Assembly: GCA_029976075.1 (NCBI GenBank)
Contig: JARKNW010000071.1
Location: 1 to 64,000 of the forward strand
Length of the DNA: 64,000 nt
Source of the DNA: Pleomorphomonas sp.
GTDB lineage: Bacteria > Pseudomonadota > Alphaproteobacteria > Rhizobiales > Pleomorphomonadaceae
Direction of reading: 5' to 3'
How positions within the stretch are numbered: the first letter of the stretch is position 1; every line of letters starts with the position of its first letter. A model generated the notes under the pieces. That model ran no database searches. It had not been told where the DNA came from and saw only the letters and a program-made list of their open reading frames with translations. The translations under genes were made by a program, and so were the position numbers. Below, one piece after another: positions 51,906 through 62,169 of the stretch.

Positions 51906-52718
51906 TCAATCCTTGAGGCCCAGAACATCGGCCATGTCGTAGCGACCCGGCTTGCGACCGCGAGCCCAGAGCGCGGCGCGCACCGCTCCCTTGGCAAACT
52001 GAGCCCGATCCTCAGCGACGTGTTTCAACTCCAACCTTTCGCCGGCACCGGCGAGATAGACGGTGTGCTCACCGACCACGGATCCGCCGCGCAACGTGGC
52101 AAAGCCGATCGCCCCCTGTGGACGCGGACCGGTATAGCCATCGCGAGAGCGAACGGCGTAGTCGTCCAGCTTGATGTCGCGGCCGCGTGCTGCCGCCTCG
52201 CCGAGCAGCAGCGCCGTGCCGGAGGGGGCATCCACCTTCTGGCGGTGATGCATTTCCAGAATCTCGACGTCGAACTCGGGCCCCAGCACCCGCGCCGCCC
52301 GCTCGACAAGCAGCGCGAGCAGATTGACGCCGACGCTCATATTGCCGGATTTGACGATCGTGGCATGACGGGCCGCAGCGTCGATCTTTGCCTCGTCCTC
52401 GGCCGAGCAACCGGTCGTTCCGATGATGTGGGCAATGCGAGCCTGGGCGGCCAGCTCGGCGAACTCGATGGTCGCCGCCGGCGTTGTAAAATCGAGAATC
52501 CCTTCGGCACCAACCACGGCGGCAAGTGCATCAGTCGTCAGCGGCACGCCGATTTCGCCAATGCCGGCCAACATTCCGGCATCGTTTCCAATCAGTGGAC
52601 TACCTTCGCGTTCAATGGCCGCGTGAACCGTCACGCCAGCCGTTTCGGAGATGATGCGCACCAGCGTGCGCCCCATGCGTCCGCCGGCACCAACCACAAC
52701 GAGCTTCATGTCCGACAT
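51906..52718 (-). CDS. dapB: 4-hydroxy-tetrahydrodipicolinate reductase
   Basis: [64 protein letters not shown]. Confidence 0.96.
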   Translation of the reverse strand: MSDMKLVVVGAGGRMGRTLVRIISETAGVTVHAAIEREGSPLIGNDAGMLAGIGEIGVPLTTDALAAVVGAEGILDFTTPAATIEFAELAAQARIAHIIGTTGCSAEDEAKIDAAARHATIVKSGNMSVGVNLLALLVERAARVLGPEFDVEILEMHHRQKVDAPSGTALLLGEAAARGRDIKLDDYAVRSRDGYTGPRPQGAIGFATLRGGSVVGEHTVYLAGAGERLELKHVAEDRAQFAKGAVRAALWARGRKPGRYDMADVLGLKD

Positions 52719-52858
52719 GTTCGACCTCGCCGGTTCAGGGGAGAACACCGTTGCCATGGCGGCCTTCTATCATGCGAGGACCGCGAGGTAATCCTTTAGT
52801 CGCAAAAAACCGTCGGGATCACGCTGGAAAAAACGCGTATTGGCGAGGAATTTCGCAC

Positions 52859-53614
52859 TCACTCCTCGGTTACGCGACCGACGGCATCAAGGATCAGGGC
52901 AATGTCGGAAGGCCGCGACAACCGATGATCGCCATCTTTGACGAGTGTGAGCACCACATCGTCGTCGACGAGACGGTCGACGATGCGCTGGGCATGCGTG
53001 TAAGGCACGGATTTATCGGCCATACCCTGAATGATCATCACCGGCACACCGAGACGGAGCGGCGCATCCAGAAGATTGTGCCGGGCACCCTCGCGGAAGA
53101 AATCGGCTGCGAGCCGATAGGACGGGCTGCCATACTCACCGGGTACATCGATGGTCTCGCCCGCGTCGACGCGAAGACGAACCTCGGGGGGCAGCGCCGG
53201 ATAGAACAGTTTCTCGGTAAAATCGGGAGCCGGAGCGACGAGAACGGCACCCTTGAGACCGGAGGGACATTCGCGGGCCATAAGCAACGCCATCCAGCCG
53301 CCCATCGATGAGCCGACGACGACGAACTCCGGCCCCGCCTCAGCGGCGATCACCGCCTTCGCCTCGGCGAACCAACGTCCGATGCGGCCATCCTCGAAGG
53401 ACCCGTCCGAGCCGCCATGTCCGGAATAATCGAAACGGACGACCTTGCGATCGTGCTGGCGCCCCCAGGCGGCCAGCGCCTCGGCCTTGGCACCGGTCAT
53501 GTCCGATCGGAAGCCGCCGAGCCAGACAATCGTCGGGCCCGCGCCGTCAAAGACGACGCCCCGAATGACCCGCCCATCGTCCGGCATGGTGATGTTGATC
53601 GTCCGATCCGTCAT
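52859..53614 (-). CDS. Alpha/beta hydrolase
   Basis: PTIVWLGGFRSDMTGAKAEALAAWGRQHDRKVVRFDYSGHGGSDGSFEDG; VVGSSMGGWMALLMAREC nucleophile elbow. Start at MTDRTINITMPDDG. Confidence 0.9.
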   Translation of the reverse strand: MTDRTINITMPDDGRVIRGVVFDGAGPTIVWLGGFRSDMTGAKAEALAAWGRQHDRKVVRFDYSGHGGSDGSFEDGRIGRWFAEAKAVIAAEAGPEFVVVGSSMGGWMALLMARECPSGLKGAVLVAPAPDFTEKLFYPALPPEVRLRVDAGETIDVPGEYGSPSYRLAADFFREGARHNLLDAPLRLGVPVMIIQGMADKSVPYTHAQRIVDRLVDDDVVLTLVKDGDHRLSRPSDIALILDAVGRVTEE

Positions 53615-53938
53615 CTCACTCCGCTCTCCAATGTGCCTTTGTACCGTTCCGTGTCGATGCCCAAGGCAATCTGCCGCTTCTTTAGCCCATTTCCCGGCTA
53701 ATTGCCGTGCGCGACCTTGACTTTTTCGCACTCTCCAACGATTTTCAGACCGTTGTCCAGCTTGCGAGTCCGCGCTTCATAGAACGAAGCCGCTCAGCGT
53801 AAGGGCAGCCGGCCACCCGTGGATGGCGTCCCTGTTTCAAAGATACGATCGGTTTGACGATCAAGGTCCTTGACATGGTCGGGCGTCGACATATCCGAGC
53901 GGTGGTTGTTCTCAGAAACATCAGAGGAGTTGACAGCC

Positions 53939-54475
53939 ATTCGTCGTCCGTTCCGAGCCACCGCCCCCGTCAAGGAAGGTCCGCGCATCAATCGCGAAAT
54001 CCGGGTCCCTCAGGTCCAGTTGATCGGCGAGGAAGGCGACAACCTCGGCGTCGTCGCGATTGCCGATGCCCTGGCCGCTGCCGCCGAGGCCGGCCTCGAC
54101 CTCGTCGAGATTTCCCCGAATTCGACGCCTCCCGTCTGCAAGATCCTGGACTTTGGCAAGTACAAGTTCGAAGCCCAGAAAAAGGCGTCGGAAGCCCGCA
54201 AGAACCAGAAAATCGTCGAGATCAAGGAAATCAAGCTCAGACCCAACATCGACACGAACGACTACGTCGTGAAGATGAAGAGCATGCTGCGTTTCTTTGA
54301 GGAAGGCGACAAGGTCAAGGTGACGCTGCGTTTCCGCGGCCGTGAGATGGCTCACCAGGACCTTGGCTTCAAGCTGTTGCAGCAGGTCAAGGAAGAGACC
54401 GTGAACGTCGCCAAGGTCGAGAGCGAACCGCGCCTCGAAGGACGACAGATGGTGATGCTGCTCTCTCCGCGCTGA
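53939..54475 (+). CDS. infC: Translation initiation factor IF-3 with apparent ATT start codon
   Basis: [38 protein letters not shown]...[46 protein letters not shown]...[22 protein letters not shown] at 53924-53929, then ATT CGT CGT CCG at 53939. Confidence 0.93.
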   Translation: MRRPFRATAPVKEGPRINREIRVPQVQLIGEEGDNLGVVAIADALAAAAEAGLDLVEISPNSTPPVCKILDFGKYKFEAQKKASEARKNQKIVEIKEIKLRPNIDTNDYVVKMKSMLRFFEEGDKVKVTLRFRGREMAHQDLGFKLLQQVKEETVNVAKVESEPRLEGRQMVMLLSPR

Positions 54476-54492
54476 GCGCTTCCTGTCTCCGA

Positions 54493-54534
54493 AAGGCTCC
54501 GGACGGCTCGCCCGTGCCGGAGCCTTCGTTTTTT
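54493..54534 (+). terminator. Intrinsic terminator of infC
   Basis: 10 bp stem AAGGCTCCGG (54493-54502) / CCGGAGCCTT (54517-54526) then CGTTTTTTC. Confidence 0.9.
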
Positions 54535-54800
54535 CAGGCGCCAAATGCGGCCGAATGCCGAGCCCCAGGCGAATCCGCCTTGCGTCAACCACCCTTTTCA
54601 GCTAGAAGCCCAGCCACTTCAGGTCGCCCGGCGTGGAGACGGCTTGCCGTGTCCAAGGGCATGCCGTGGCGACTGTCGAAGCTCAGCCCCGGACAGACCG
54701 TCTAGGCGCCGCGGATTTCCGCGATGACGATCGGTCTTTTCGGAAAGACAAGGTCAGAGGGAGCCCAAAAGGGATCCCCAAACACTCGGAAACGAGCAAA

Positions 54801-55001
54801 ATGCCCAAGTTGAAGACGAAGTCGGGCGCCAAGAAGCGCTTCAAGGTGACGGCCAATGGCCATATCAAGTCCGCCCAGGCCGGCAAGCGCCATGGCATGA
54901 TCAAGCGGACCACCAAGTTCATCCGCAAGGCACGCGGCACGACCGTGCTGTCGAAGCCGGATGAAATCATCATCAAGAAGAACTTCCTGCCCTACGCCTG
55001 A
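54801..55001 (+). CDS. rpmI: 50S ribosomal protein L35
   Basis: [66 protein letters not shown]. Confidence 0.98.
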   Translation: MPKLKTKSGAKKRFKVTANGHIKSAQAGKRHGMIKRTTKFIRKARGTTVLSKPDEIIIKKNFLPYA

Positions 55002-55044
55002 TCCCGCGCGATCATACGGCACTCACACTCGAGGAGACTGAATT

Positions 55045-55407
55045 ATGGCGCGCGTTAAGCGGGGCGTCACGTCCCATGCCAAGCACAAGAAGGTTCTAGA
55101 GGCCGCCAAGGGCTATCGGGGCCGTCGCAAGAATACCATCAAGACCGCCAAGGCGGCTGTCGATCGCGCGATGCAATATGCGACGCGTGACCGCCGGGCC
55201 AAGAAGCGCAACTTCCGCGCTCTCTGGATCCAGCGCATCAACGCCGCCGTCCGCGATGTCACCGGTGGCGAGCTGACCTACGCTCGCTTCATCGATCTCC
55301 TGGCCAAGGCCGGGATCGCCATCGACCGCAAGGTGCTGTCGGACCTCGCCATCAGCGAGCCGGCATCGTTTAGGGCCATCGTCGAGAAGGCCCAGGCTGC
55401 CGCCTAA
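55045..55407 (+). CDS. rplT: 50S ribosomal protein L20
   Basis: [70 protein letters not shown]. Confidence 0.99.
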   Translation: MARVKRGVTSHAKHKKVLEAAKGYRGRRKNTIKTAKAAVDRAMQYATRDRRAKKRNFRALWIQRINAAVRDVTGGELTYARFIDLLAKAGIAIDRKVLSDLAISEPASFRAIVEKAQAAA

Positions 55408-55457
55408 TTCGGCGACAGCGCGGGGCCGATCGCTGATCGGCCGCCCCCGACATCACG

Positions 55458-55494
55458 AGAGCGGCGCGCCGGTCGGTGCGCCGCTCTTTTCGTT
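55458..55494 (+). terminator. Intrinsic terminator after rplT
   Basis: 10 bp stem AGAGCGGCGC (55458-55467) / GCGCCGCTCT (55478-55487) followed by TTTCGTTT. Confidence 0.82.
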
Positions 55495-55560
55495 TCCAGG
55501 GGTGCAATCGCCGGTGAGACCGGCTAGAAGCCTGCCATCAGATCCGCCAGGACAAGCGTC

Positions 55561-56643
55561 ATGACCGACATCGAACAGCTCGAAGCCTCCATTCTCGACG
55601 ACATCCACGCCGCCAGCGACGAAACCGCTCTCGAGGGCGTGCGCGTCGCCACCCTTGGCAAGCAGGGTTCGGTGTCGGCGCTGCTCAAAACGCTCGGCGC
55701 CATGAGCCCGGACGAACGGCGAACGCGCGGCGCGGCGATCAATGCGCTGAAGGACCGGGTCGGCCTTGCCATCGCCGATCGCAAGGCCGTTCTGAAGGCT
55801 GCTGCCCTCGATGCCCGCCTGGCGCGAGAGACGGTCGACATCTCGTTGCCGGCCCGCCCGGGACCACTCGCCGAAGGGCGCATCCATCCGGTGAGCCAGG
55901 TGATCGACGAGATCACCGCCATCTTCACCGACATGGGATTCGCGGTGGCCGAGGGCCCGGATATCGAAACGGACCACTACAACTTCACGGCTCTCAATTT
56001 CCCGCCGGACCATCCGGCGCGCGAGATGCACGACACCTTTTTCCTGAAGCCCAAGGAAGACGGGTCCCGCCTGCTTCTCCGCACGCACACTTCGCCGGTG
56101 CAGGTCCGCACCATGGAAAAGCAGAAACCGCCGATCCGCATCATCGCGCCCGGTCGCACCTATCGCTGCGACAGCGACGCCACCCACACGCCGATGTTCC
56201 ATCAGGTGGAAGGCCTCGTCATCGACGAGACGACCCACTTCGGCCATCTCAAATGGGTACTAGAAGAGTTCCTGAAGGCCTTCTTCGAGGTCGATGAGGT
56301 CAAGACGCGCTTCCGTCCCTCCTTCTTCCCATTCACCGAGCCGTCCATGGAAGTCGATGTCGGCTGCCGTCGCTCGGGCTCGGAGATTCGCATCGGCGAA
56401 GGGGATGACTGGCTGGAGATCCTGGGCTGCGGCATGGTGCATCCCAATGTCATCCGCGCCGCCGGCCTCGACCCCGACGTCTATCAGGGCTTTGCCTTCG
56501 GTATGGGCATCGATCGCATCGCCATGCTGAAATACGGCATGCCGGACCTGCGCGCCTTCTTCGATGCCGACGCACGCTGGCTGAAGCACTATGGCTTCCG
56601 TCCGCTCGACCTGCCGAGCCTCTACGGCGGACTGACGGGATAA
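55561..56643 (+). CDS. pheS: Phenylalanyl-tRNA synthetase alpha subunit
   Basis: [87 protein letters not shown]. Confidence 0.98.
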   Translation: MTDIEQLEASILDDIHAASDETALEGVRVATLGKQGSVSALLKTLGAMSPDERRTRGAAINALKDRVGLAIADRKAVLKAAALDARLARETVDISLPARPGPLAEGRIHPVSQVIDEITAIFTDMGFAVAEGPDIETDHYNFTALNFPPDHPAREMHDTFFLKPKEDGSRLLLRTHTSPVQVRTMEKQKPPIRIIAPGRTYRCDSDATHTPMFHQVEGLVIDETTHFGHLKWVLEEFLKAFFEVDEVKTRFRPSFFPFTEPSMEVDVGCRRSGSEIRIGEGDDWLEILGCGMVHPNVIRAAGLDPDVYQGFAFGMGIDRIAMLKYGMPDLRAFFDADARWLKHYGFRPLDLPSLYGGLTG

Positions 56644-56724
56644 TGCAGGCGGCCTTCGCCGCCGCGCTTCCCATCCGCCCTCAGGGCCAAGCCATTCAGA
56701 GTTTCCGATAACGGATTTGCCAAA

Positions 56725-59139
56725 ATGAAGTTCACCCTCAGCTGGCTGAAAGACCATCTCGATACCGATGCTTCGCTCGACGAAGTCGTCGAGGCGCTCA
56801 CCATGGTGGGTCTCGAGGTGGAGGAGGTCTCCGACCCCGCGGCGCCTCTCAAGCCTTTCGTCGTGGCGAAGATCGTCACCGCCGACAAGCACCCCAATGC
56901 CGACAAGCTCAAGCTGCTTTCGGTTGACGCCGGCAAGGGGCCGATACAGGTGGTCTGTGGAGCACCGAATGCACGGGCCGGCCTCAAGGGCGTGTTTGCG
57001 CTGCCGGGCGTCGTCATTCCGGCCACCGGCGATGTGCTTGAGGTCGGTACCATCCGCGGCGTCGAGAGCCGCGGCATGATGTGCTCGGAACGCGAACTCG
57101 GCCTGTCGGACGAACACAACGGCATCATCGAGTTGCCGGAAGATGCCCCTATCGGCATGTCGTTCGCCGACTATCGTGGTGGCGCCGATCCAGTGATCGA
57201 CATTTCCATCACTCCCAACCGCCCCGACTGCCTCGGCGTGCGTGGCATCGCCCGCGACCTCGCAGCGCGCGGCCTCGGCAAGCTGAAGCCCGACACGCTG
57301 GCGCCAGTTGCCGGCGCCTTCCCTTCGCCGGTGCCGATCGCGCTGAAGTTCGACGGTGATGATACGCCCTGCCCGGTGTTCGCCGGGCGCGTGGTGCGCG
57401 GCCTCAAGAACGGCCCATCGCCCAAGTGGCTGCAGGATCGGCTTAAGGCCATCGGCCTTCGTCCGATCTCGGCGCTGGTCGACATCACCAACTACCTGAC
57501 CTTCGATCGGGGGCGGCCCTTGCACGTCTACGATGCGGACAAGCTCAGCGGCACGATATGCGCTCGCCTCGGCAAGGCGGGCGAAAGCCTCCTGGCACTT
57601 GACGGCAAGACCTACGCGGTCGACGACGGCATGTGCGTCATTGCCGATGATGCAGCCGTGCTCGGCCTTGGTGGCGTCATGGGTGGCGAGACCACCGGCT
57701 CGACGGAAGCTACGACATCCGTCCTCATTGAAAGCGCCTATTTCGACCCCGGCCGTACCGCCCGTACCGGCCGCCGGCTTGGCCTCAACTCCGACGCCCG
57801 CTTCCGCTTCGAGCGAGGCATCGACCCCGGGTTCGTCATCGACGGTCTCGAGCTAGCGACGCGAATGGTGATCGACCTCTGCGGCGGCGAAGCGTCCGAG
57901 GTCGTGGTGGCCGGCAAGGAACCCCTTCCGAACAAGGTGATCGAGCTGCCCCTGTCCGAAGTGAAGCGCCTCTCGGGCCTCGAGCTATCGGCCGACGTGA
58001 TCACCGGCACGCTCGAAAAGCTAGGCTTCTCGGTCAAGGGCAGCGGCGACAGCCGATCGGTCGCCGTGCCGTCTTGGCGACCGGACGTCTACGGCAAGGC
58101 CGACCTTGTCGAGGAAGCGGTGCGCATCGTCGGTCTCGATCAGGTGAAGGCGACCGCGCTGCCGCGTCTCGCGTCGGTGTCGCAGAAAGTGCTGACGCCT
58201 CTCCAGGTTCGTACCCGCCGCGCCAAGCGGACGCTGGCGGCACGCGGCCTCGTCGAGGCCGTGACCTGGTCGTTCCTCGCCAAGCCAGTGGCCGTGTTGT
58301 TCGGCGGCGGCGCACCCGAGCTCGAACTTGCCAACCCGATTTCCGCCGACATGAGCGACATGCGGCCGAGCCTGATCCCCGGTCTGGTTGCCGCTGTGAA
58401 GCGTAACGCAGATCGTGGTCTCGCCGATCTCTCGTTGTTCGAGGTCGGTCAGATTTTTGCCGGCGACCGCCCGCAAGATCAGAGCATAGCCGCGACCGCC
58501 GTGCGTGAGGGAACGGCTGGGCTTGCCGGTGCCGGCCGGCATTGGGCAAGCTCTGCGGCCGCCGTGACGGCTTTCGACGCCAAGGCCGATGCGCTGGCGC
58601 TGCTCGACGCGCTCGGTGTCGACATAGCCCGGGTGCAGATTGTGCGTTCGGCGCCAAGCTGGTTCCACCCGGGCCGTTCCGGCAGCATCCAGCTTGGGCC
58701 GCAGACCGTGCTCGCTCACTTCGGCGAGCTGCACCCGGCCGTCATCGAAGCATTGGACGCCGAGGGGCCGATCGTCGCCGCTGAGGTCATTCTCGACCGC
58801 ATTCCCGTCGCCAAGGCGAAAGCCGGGCGCAGCAAGCCCGCTCTCGCGCTCTCCGCCTTCATGCCGGTCAGCCGCGACTTCGCCTTCGTGGTCGATGATG
58901 GTGTCGAAGTGGCCAAGATCATCAAGGCCGTGCAGGGCGCCGACAAGAAGCTGATTGGTGGCGTCGACGTGTTCGACATCTACAAGGGCGAGCATGTGGC
59001 CGCCGGACAGAAGTCGGTGGCCATTGCTGTCACGCTCATGCCGAGCGATCGCACGCTGACCGACGAGGATATCGAGAGGGTCTCCAAAGCGATCGTCGCT
59101 GCCGTGCAGAAGACGACCGGCGCAATCCTGCGTGGATAA
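56725..59139 (+). CDS. pheT: Phenylalanyl-tRNA synthetase beta subunit
   Basis: MKFTLSWLKDHLDTDASLDEVVEALTMVGLEVEEV; tRNA-binding, B3/B4, B5 and FDX-ACB domains. Confidence 0.98.
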   Translation: MKFTLSWLKDHLDTDASLDEVVEALTMVGLEVEEVSDPAAPLKPFVVAKIVTADKHPNADKLKLLSVDAGKGPIQVVCGAPNARAGLKGVFALPGVVIPATGDVLEVGTIRGVESRGMMCSERELGLSDEHNGIIELPEDAPIGMSFADYRGGADPVIDISITPNRPDCLGVRGIARDLAARGLGKLKPDTLAPVAGAFPSPVPIALKFDGDDTPCPVFAGRVVRGLKNGPSPKWLQDRLKAIGLRPISALVDITNYLTFDRGRPLHVYDADKLSGTICARLGKAGESLLALDGKTYAVDDGMCVIADDAAVLGLGGVMGGETTGSTEATTSVLIESAYFDPGRTARTGRRLGLNSDARFRFERGIDPGFVIDGLELATRMVIDLCGGEASEVVVAGKEPLPNKVIELPLSEVKRLSGLELSADVITGTLEKLGFSVKGSGDSRSVAVPSWRPDVYGKADLVEEAVRIVGLDQVKATALPRLASVSQKVLTPLQVRTRRAKRTLAARGLVEAVTWSFLAKPVAVLFGGGAPELELANPISADMSDMRPSLIPGLVAAVKRNADRGLADLSLFEVGQIFAGDRPQDQSIAATAVREGTAGLAGAGRHWASSAAAVTAFDAKADALALLDALGVDIARVQIVRSAPSWFHPGRSGSIQLGPQTVLAHFGELHPAVIEALDAEGPIVAAEVILDRIPVAKAKAGRSKPALALSAFMPVSRDFAFVVDDGVEVAKIIKAVQGADKKLIGGVDVFDIYKGEHVAAGQKSVAIAVTLMPSDRTLTDEDIERVSKAIVAAVQKTTGAILRG

Positions 59140-59166
59140 TCCATCCCTAAGGATCGCAAGAACGAC

Positions 59167-59196
59167 AAAGGCCGCGGTTTTGCGGCCTTTTTCTTT
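59167..59196. terminator. Terminator between convergent pheT and mepA
   Basis: 9 bp stem AAAGGCCGC (59167-59175) / GCGGCCTTT (59182-59190) followed by TTCTTTC. Confidence 0.82.
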
Positions 59197-60077
59197 CACT
59201 TCGCCACCAAGACCTGAGCACACTCCGGCGGCAAATCCTTCAGGGTGATTTCCGGCGGCTTGGGCTTGGGTTTGGACGGCTTGGTTGGCTTTGGCGGCGG
59301 CGCGTACCAACTCTGCAACTCGGCACCGCATCCATCGCCAGACGGCGGTTCCGCCTGAGGCTTGCAGCTCGGCGAATTGCGCGGACAGGCGATGCGGACA
59401 TGGAAATGATAATCGTGCCCCCACCAGGGGCGCACCTTGGAAAGCCAGGTCCTGTCGCCGGTCGCCTGTTCGCAGAGCGCTTTCTTGATGGCTCGGTTGA
59501 CGAAGATGCGCTCCACCTCCGGCTGCTTGGCCGTCAGGCGAAGGATGTTGAATTGCTTTTCCGAGAATTTCTTCGCGTCGACGGTGAGCGTGTCGGGAGC
59601 CAGCATCGACACGGCACTTACCTTCTCGCGCTCGTCGTAGGAGAACTCGCGGTTCGGCATCGGCGTCAGCCAGATATCGGCATCGAGGCCGATCTGATGG
59701 CTGGCATGCCCCGTTATCATAGGGCCGCCGCGCGGCTGCGACATGTCACCCACCAGAAGACCGTTCCAGCCGGCAGTTGGCGCCTTGGCTGCCAGATGTT
59801 CCAGGAAGCCGACCAAGGCCGGGTTGCCCCAGTTTCGATTGCGCGACAAACGCATCACCTGCCAGGTCGGACCATTGATCGGCAGAAGCTCGGCCCCTGC
59901 GAGACAACCTCTGGCGTAGGTGCCGATGGAGCGGGCAGCCAGCGGAGCAGGTTCGGTCACGGCACCGAACAACTGCTTGGCGGGCGTTTCGGCCGCGGCT
60001 GGCAAAGCGGTTGCGAGAAGAAAGAGGGCGGCAAGTCGACAGAACATGGGACAGTCCGGCATCGTTGACTCGCGCAT
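59196..60077 (-). CDS. mepA: Penicillin-insensitive murein endopeptidase
   Basis: Signal peptide; AKQLFGAVTEPAPLAARSIGTYARGCLAGAELLPINGPTWQVMRLSRNRNWGNPALVGFLEHLA; GGPMITGHASHQIGLDADIWLTPMP; VRPWWGHDYHFHVRIACP. Start may be an internal Met. Confidence 0.96.
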   Translation of the reverse strand: MRESTMPDCPMFCRLAALFLLATALPAAAETPAKQLFGAVTEPAPLAARSIGTYARGCLAGAELLPINGPTWQVMRLSRNRNWGNPALVGFLEHLAAKAPTAGWNGLLVGDMSQPRGGPMITGHASHQIGLDADIWLTPMPNREFSYDEREKVSAVSMLAPDTLTVDAKKFSEKQFNILRLTAKQPEVERIFVNRAIKKALCEQATGDRTWLSKVRPWWGHDYHFHVRIACPRNSPSCKPQAEPPSGDGCGAELQSWYAPPPKPTKPSKPKPKPPEITLKDLPPECAQVLVAK

Positions 60078-60093
60078 GCTGCGCCTTGCCGGA

Positions 60094-60108
60094 TTAACCA
60101 GAGATTAA
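60094..60108. promoter_or_regulatory. CtrA-type box TTAA-N7-TTAA upstream of mepA
   Basis: TTAACCAGAGATTAA, exact match to the CtrA consensus spacing. Confidence 0.5.
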
Positions 60109-60171
60109 CCAGCCCGGAAGATCCACCGGCATTTTTGCCGCCGCTCTTTGGAAGGAAGTACAGGTCAGCGC

Positions 60172-62046
60172 CTAGTCGTGGATTGACGAACGCAACCGCA
60201 GTACCGGCAGCGAACCGGTCACGTCTAGACCGGAGGGCCTGGACGAGAACACCATCCCAGCCGGTCCAGAGGCAACTTCGGCAAGCCAGGGCGGACGCAC
60301 GCCCTCGATCAGGCGGGCCGCCAGTCCCTGCGGTGCCCGTTGGGCCATTTGCCGCAGCTCGGCGTCGCCCGAACAGGTCGCCAGGTAGGTGGCGCCGGTT
60401 GCGCGGAACGCAGCCTCCGGGTCGGCACCGGTGAAGACGGCATCCACCGCCAGGATGCCGTGGGCATCACGATGATAGGGGGCCGCCAGCACGCCGTGCG
60501 GGGTGGCTTCGAGCAAGAAGGAACCAAAGTTGGAGGTGGCGACAACCAGCCCCGGAGCACGAGCACCGAGCACATCGCCAAAGAAGGCACGGCAGTCGGC
60601 CATCGTGGCATCGTTCGCGGCATTGACGTCGGTACGCGCGGCAAGCCTATCGATGACCGCTGACGGGAGCGCCCACAGGACCGGAACGGCGAAGAGCCAT
60701 GTCCAGCGCCGGGCGACCGAGCGCGCATCATCTTGCCCAGCGGTTGCCTTGATGACCAAGGCGGCACTGATGCCAATGGAAGCCGAGGCGACGATCTGAG
60801 CCCCAACCAGAGCCCGCAGCTGCATCACGCCCAGCAATACCGAACCACCGAGAATGGAAAGAACAATGGCAAAGGCCGGACAGTCGGCTTTTGGCATCCT
60901 CCAAAGCGCCAGAGTGCCCAGCACAATGGCGACGAATGGCGCGATATAGAGCGGAGGCACCAGCTTGGGTTGCCCTTGCAGGGTCGCAAGGAGGCCCTGC
61001 GCTTCGGACACTTGATCGAGCCAGATCGCTCGGATCGCCGGGTCGACGCCGCCATAGGGCCCAGCGAGGCAAGTCGGGAACAGGACTGCGGCGATTGCCA
61101 CGAGGATCGAGGCAATGGCGATCAAGGCGCCACCGCGCATCAACAGGCCAGGAACGCCATCGCCATGACCGCGCGAAGTGGCGGCCAACGCAACGACAGC
61201 ACTGCCACCAACAAGGGTCGGGACGAGATAGGCAAAGGAGAGGGCGTCACAGGCCGGCACCAGCCAGCGCGAAGGCGGAAGGGTCGTGATGGCAACCAGC
61301 AGCGTACCGGCCATCAAGGCGCCGGTGAAGAGCATGAGGCCACGGCGCCAGCGATCGGCATCGATAGTCCAGGCGATCGCAAGGCCCAGAATGGCCAGAA
61401 GAACGGACAGCAGCGTCTCCATGCCGACGGCAAGGCTGGCCGCAGCCGCCAAACCGGCAACCAGGGGCCAGCGGCGCGCACCATCGGCCCGAACCAGTCC
61501 CATCAGCATGCAGGCAATCAGAACGGCCTGGACGTTATGATGATCGAGATCGCCGGGCTGAAAGACACCCTTCACCTGCGGTGACAGGAAGATCATCAGC
61601 AGCGTTATGAATCGCGCAATGTCGCCCCCAAAACGCCCGGCTGCCGAGGCGAGCGCATAGGCGAAAGGAACGATCAGCAGTACCGGCCACAGGTTGGCGG
61701 CGAACAGCTCCGCGCCTGCCCGGCCGAAGAAAGGACTTGCGGCCAGAATAATGGCTGCAATCGGCAAATCCACGAGACGCGACCAATGCATCAACACGCC
61801 ATCGGGAGGGTCAAGCCGGTACTGGGTGAGGTCGAACCAACCCTGACCGGCCAAGAGATCGCGCACCTCGACAAGGCGCATCATGGAATCGGGATCACCC
61901 CATCGCGGGCCGAGATCGCCCAGCCGATTGATCACGACGAGCGCAACGACCAGCACCCCCAACGCCGCGGCGAAGCAAAGGCGGGCACGCACGCCGGGGC
62001 AGAGAATAACGAGAGGGGCGTCAAGGACGCCTTGTTTGGAATTCAT
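60172..62046 (-). CDS. GT-C-fold membrane protein resembling STT3/AglB-type oligosaccharyltransferases
   Basis: WGDPDSMMRLVEVRDLLAGQGWFDLTQYRLDPPDGVLMHWSRLVDLP; FQPGDLDHHNVQAVLIACMLMGL; multiple TM segments; C-terminal soluble region VVATSNFGSFLLEATPHGVLAAPYHRDAHGILAVDAVFTG. Start likely MNSKQGVL (62046). Confidence 0.65.
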   Translation of the reverse strand: MNSKQGVLDAPLVILCPGVRARLCFAAALGVLVVALVVINRLGDLGPRWGDPDSMMRLVEVRDLLAGQGWFDLTQYRLDPPDGVLMHWSRLVDLPIAAIILAASPFFGRAGAELFAANLWPVLLIVPFAYALASAAGRFGGDIARFITLLMIFLSPQVKGVFQPGDLDHHNVQAVLIACMLMGLVRADGARRWPLVAGLAAAASLAVGMETLLSVLLAILGLAIAWTIDADRWRRGLMLFTGALMAGTLLVAITTLPPSRWLVPACDALSFAYLVPTLVGGSAVVALAATSRGHGDGVPGLLMRGGALIAIASILVAIAAVLFPTCLAGPYGGVDPAIRAIWLDQVSEAQGLLATLQGQPKLVPPLYIAPFVAIVLGTLALWRMPKADCPAFAIVLSILGGSVLLGVMQLRALVGAQIVASASIGISAALVIKATAGQDDARSVARRWTWLFAVPVLWALPSAVIDRLAARTDVNAANDATMADCRAFFGDVLGARAPGLVVATSNFGSFLLEATPHGVLAAPYHRDAHGILAVDAVFTGADPEAAFRATGATYLATCSGDAELRQMAQRAPQGLAARLIEGVRPPWLAEVASGPAGMVFSSRPSGLDVTGSLPVLRLRSSIHD

Positions 62047-62169
62047 TGACCAAAGCCGACGACAGGACGTGGGAAAGCCGGGCACACACGAAGCGTCGTT
62101 AGCTTTGCCTTAACACGATGGATAAAAGGTAAAGGCGGCGCACCGTCGACCGCGGTCCGCATCCTTCGG

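Noticed and set aside
58021-59424. 467 aa minus-strand ORF
   Set aside because: Antisense to pheT 3' half and extends into mepA; no domain signature.
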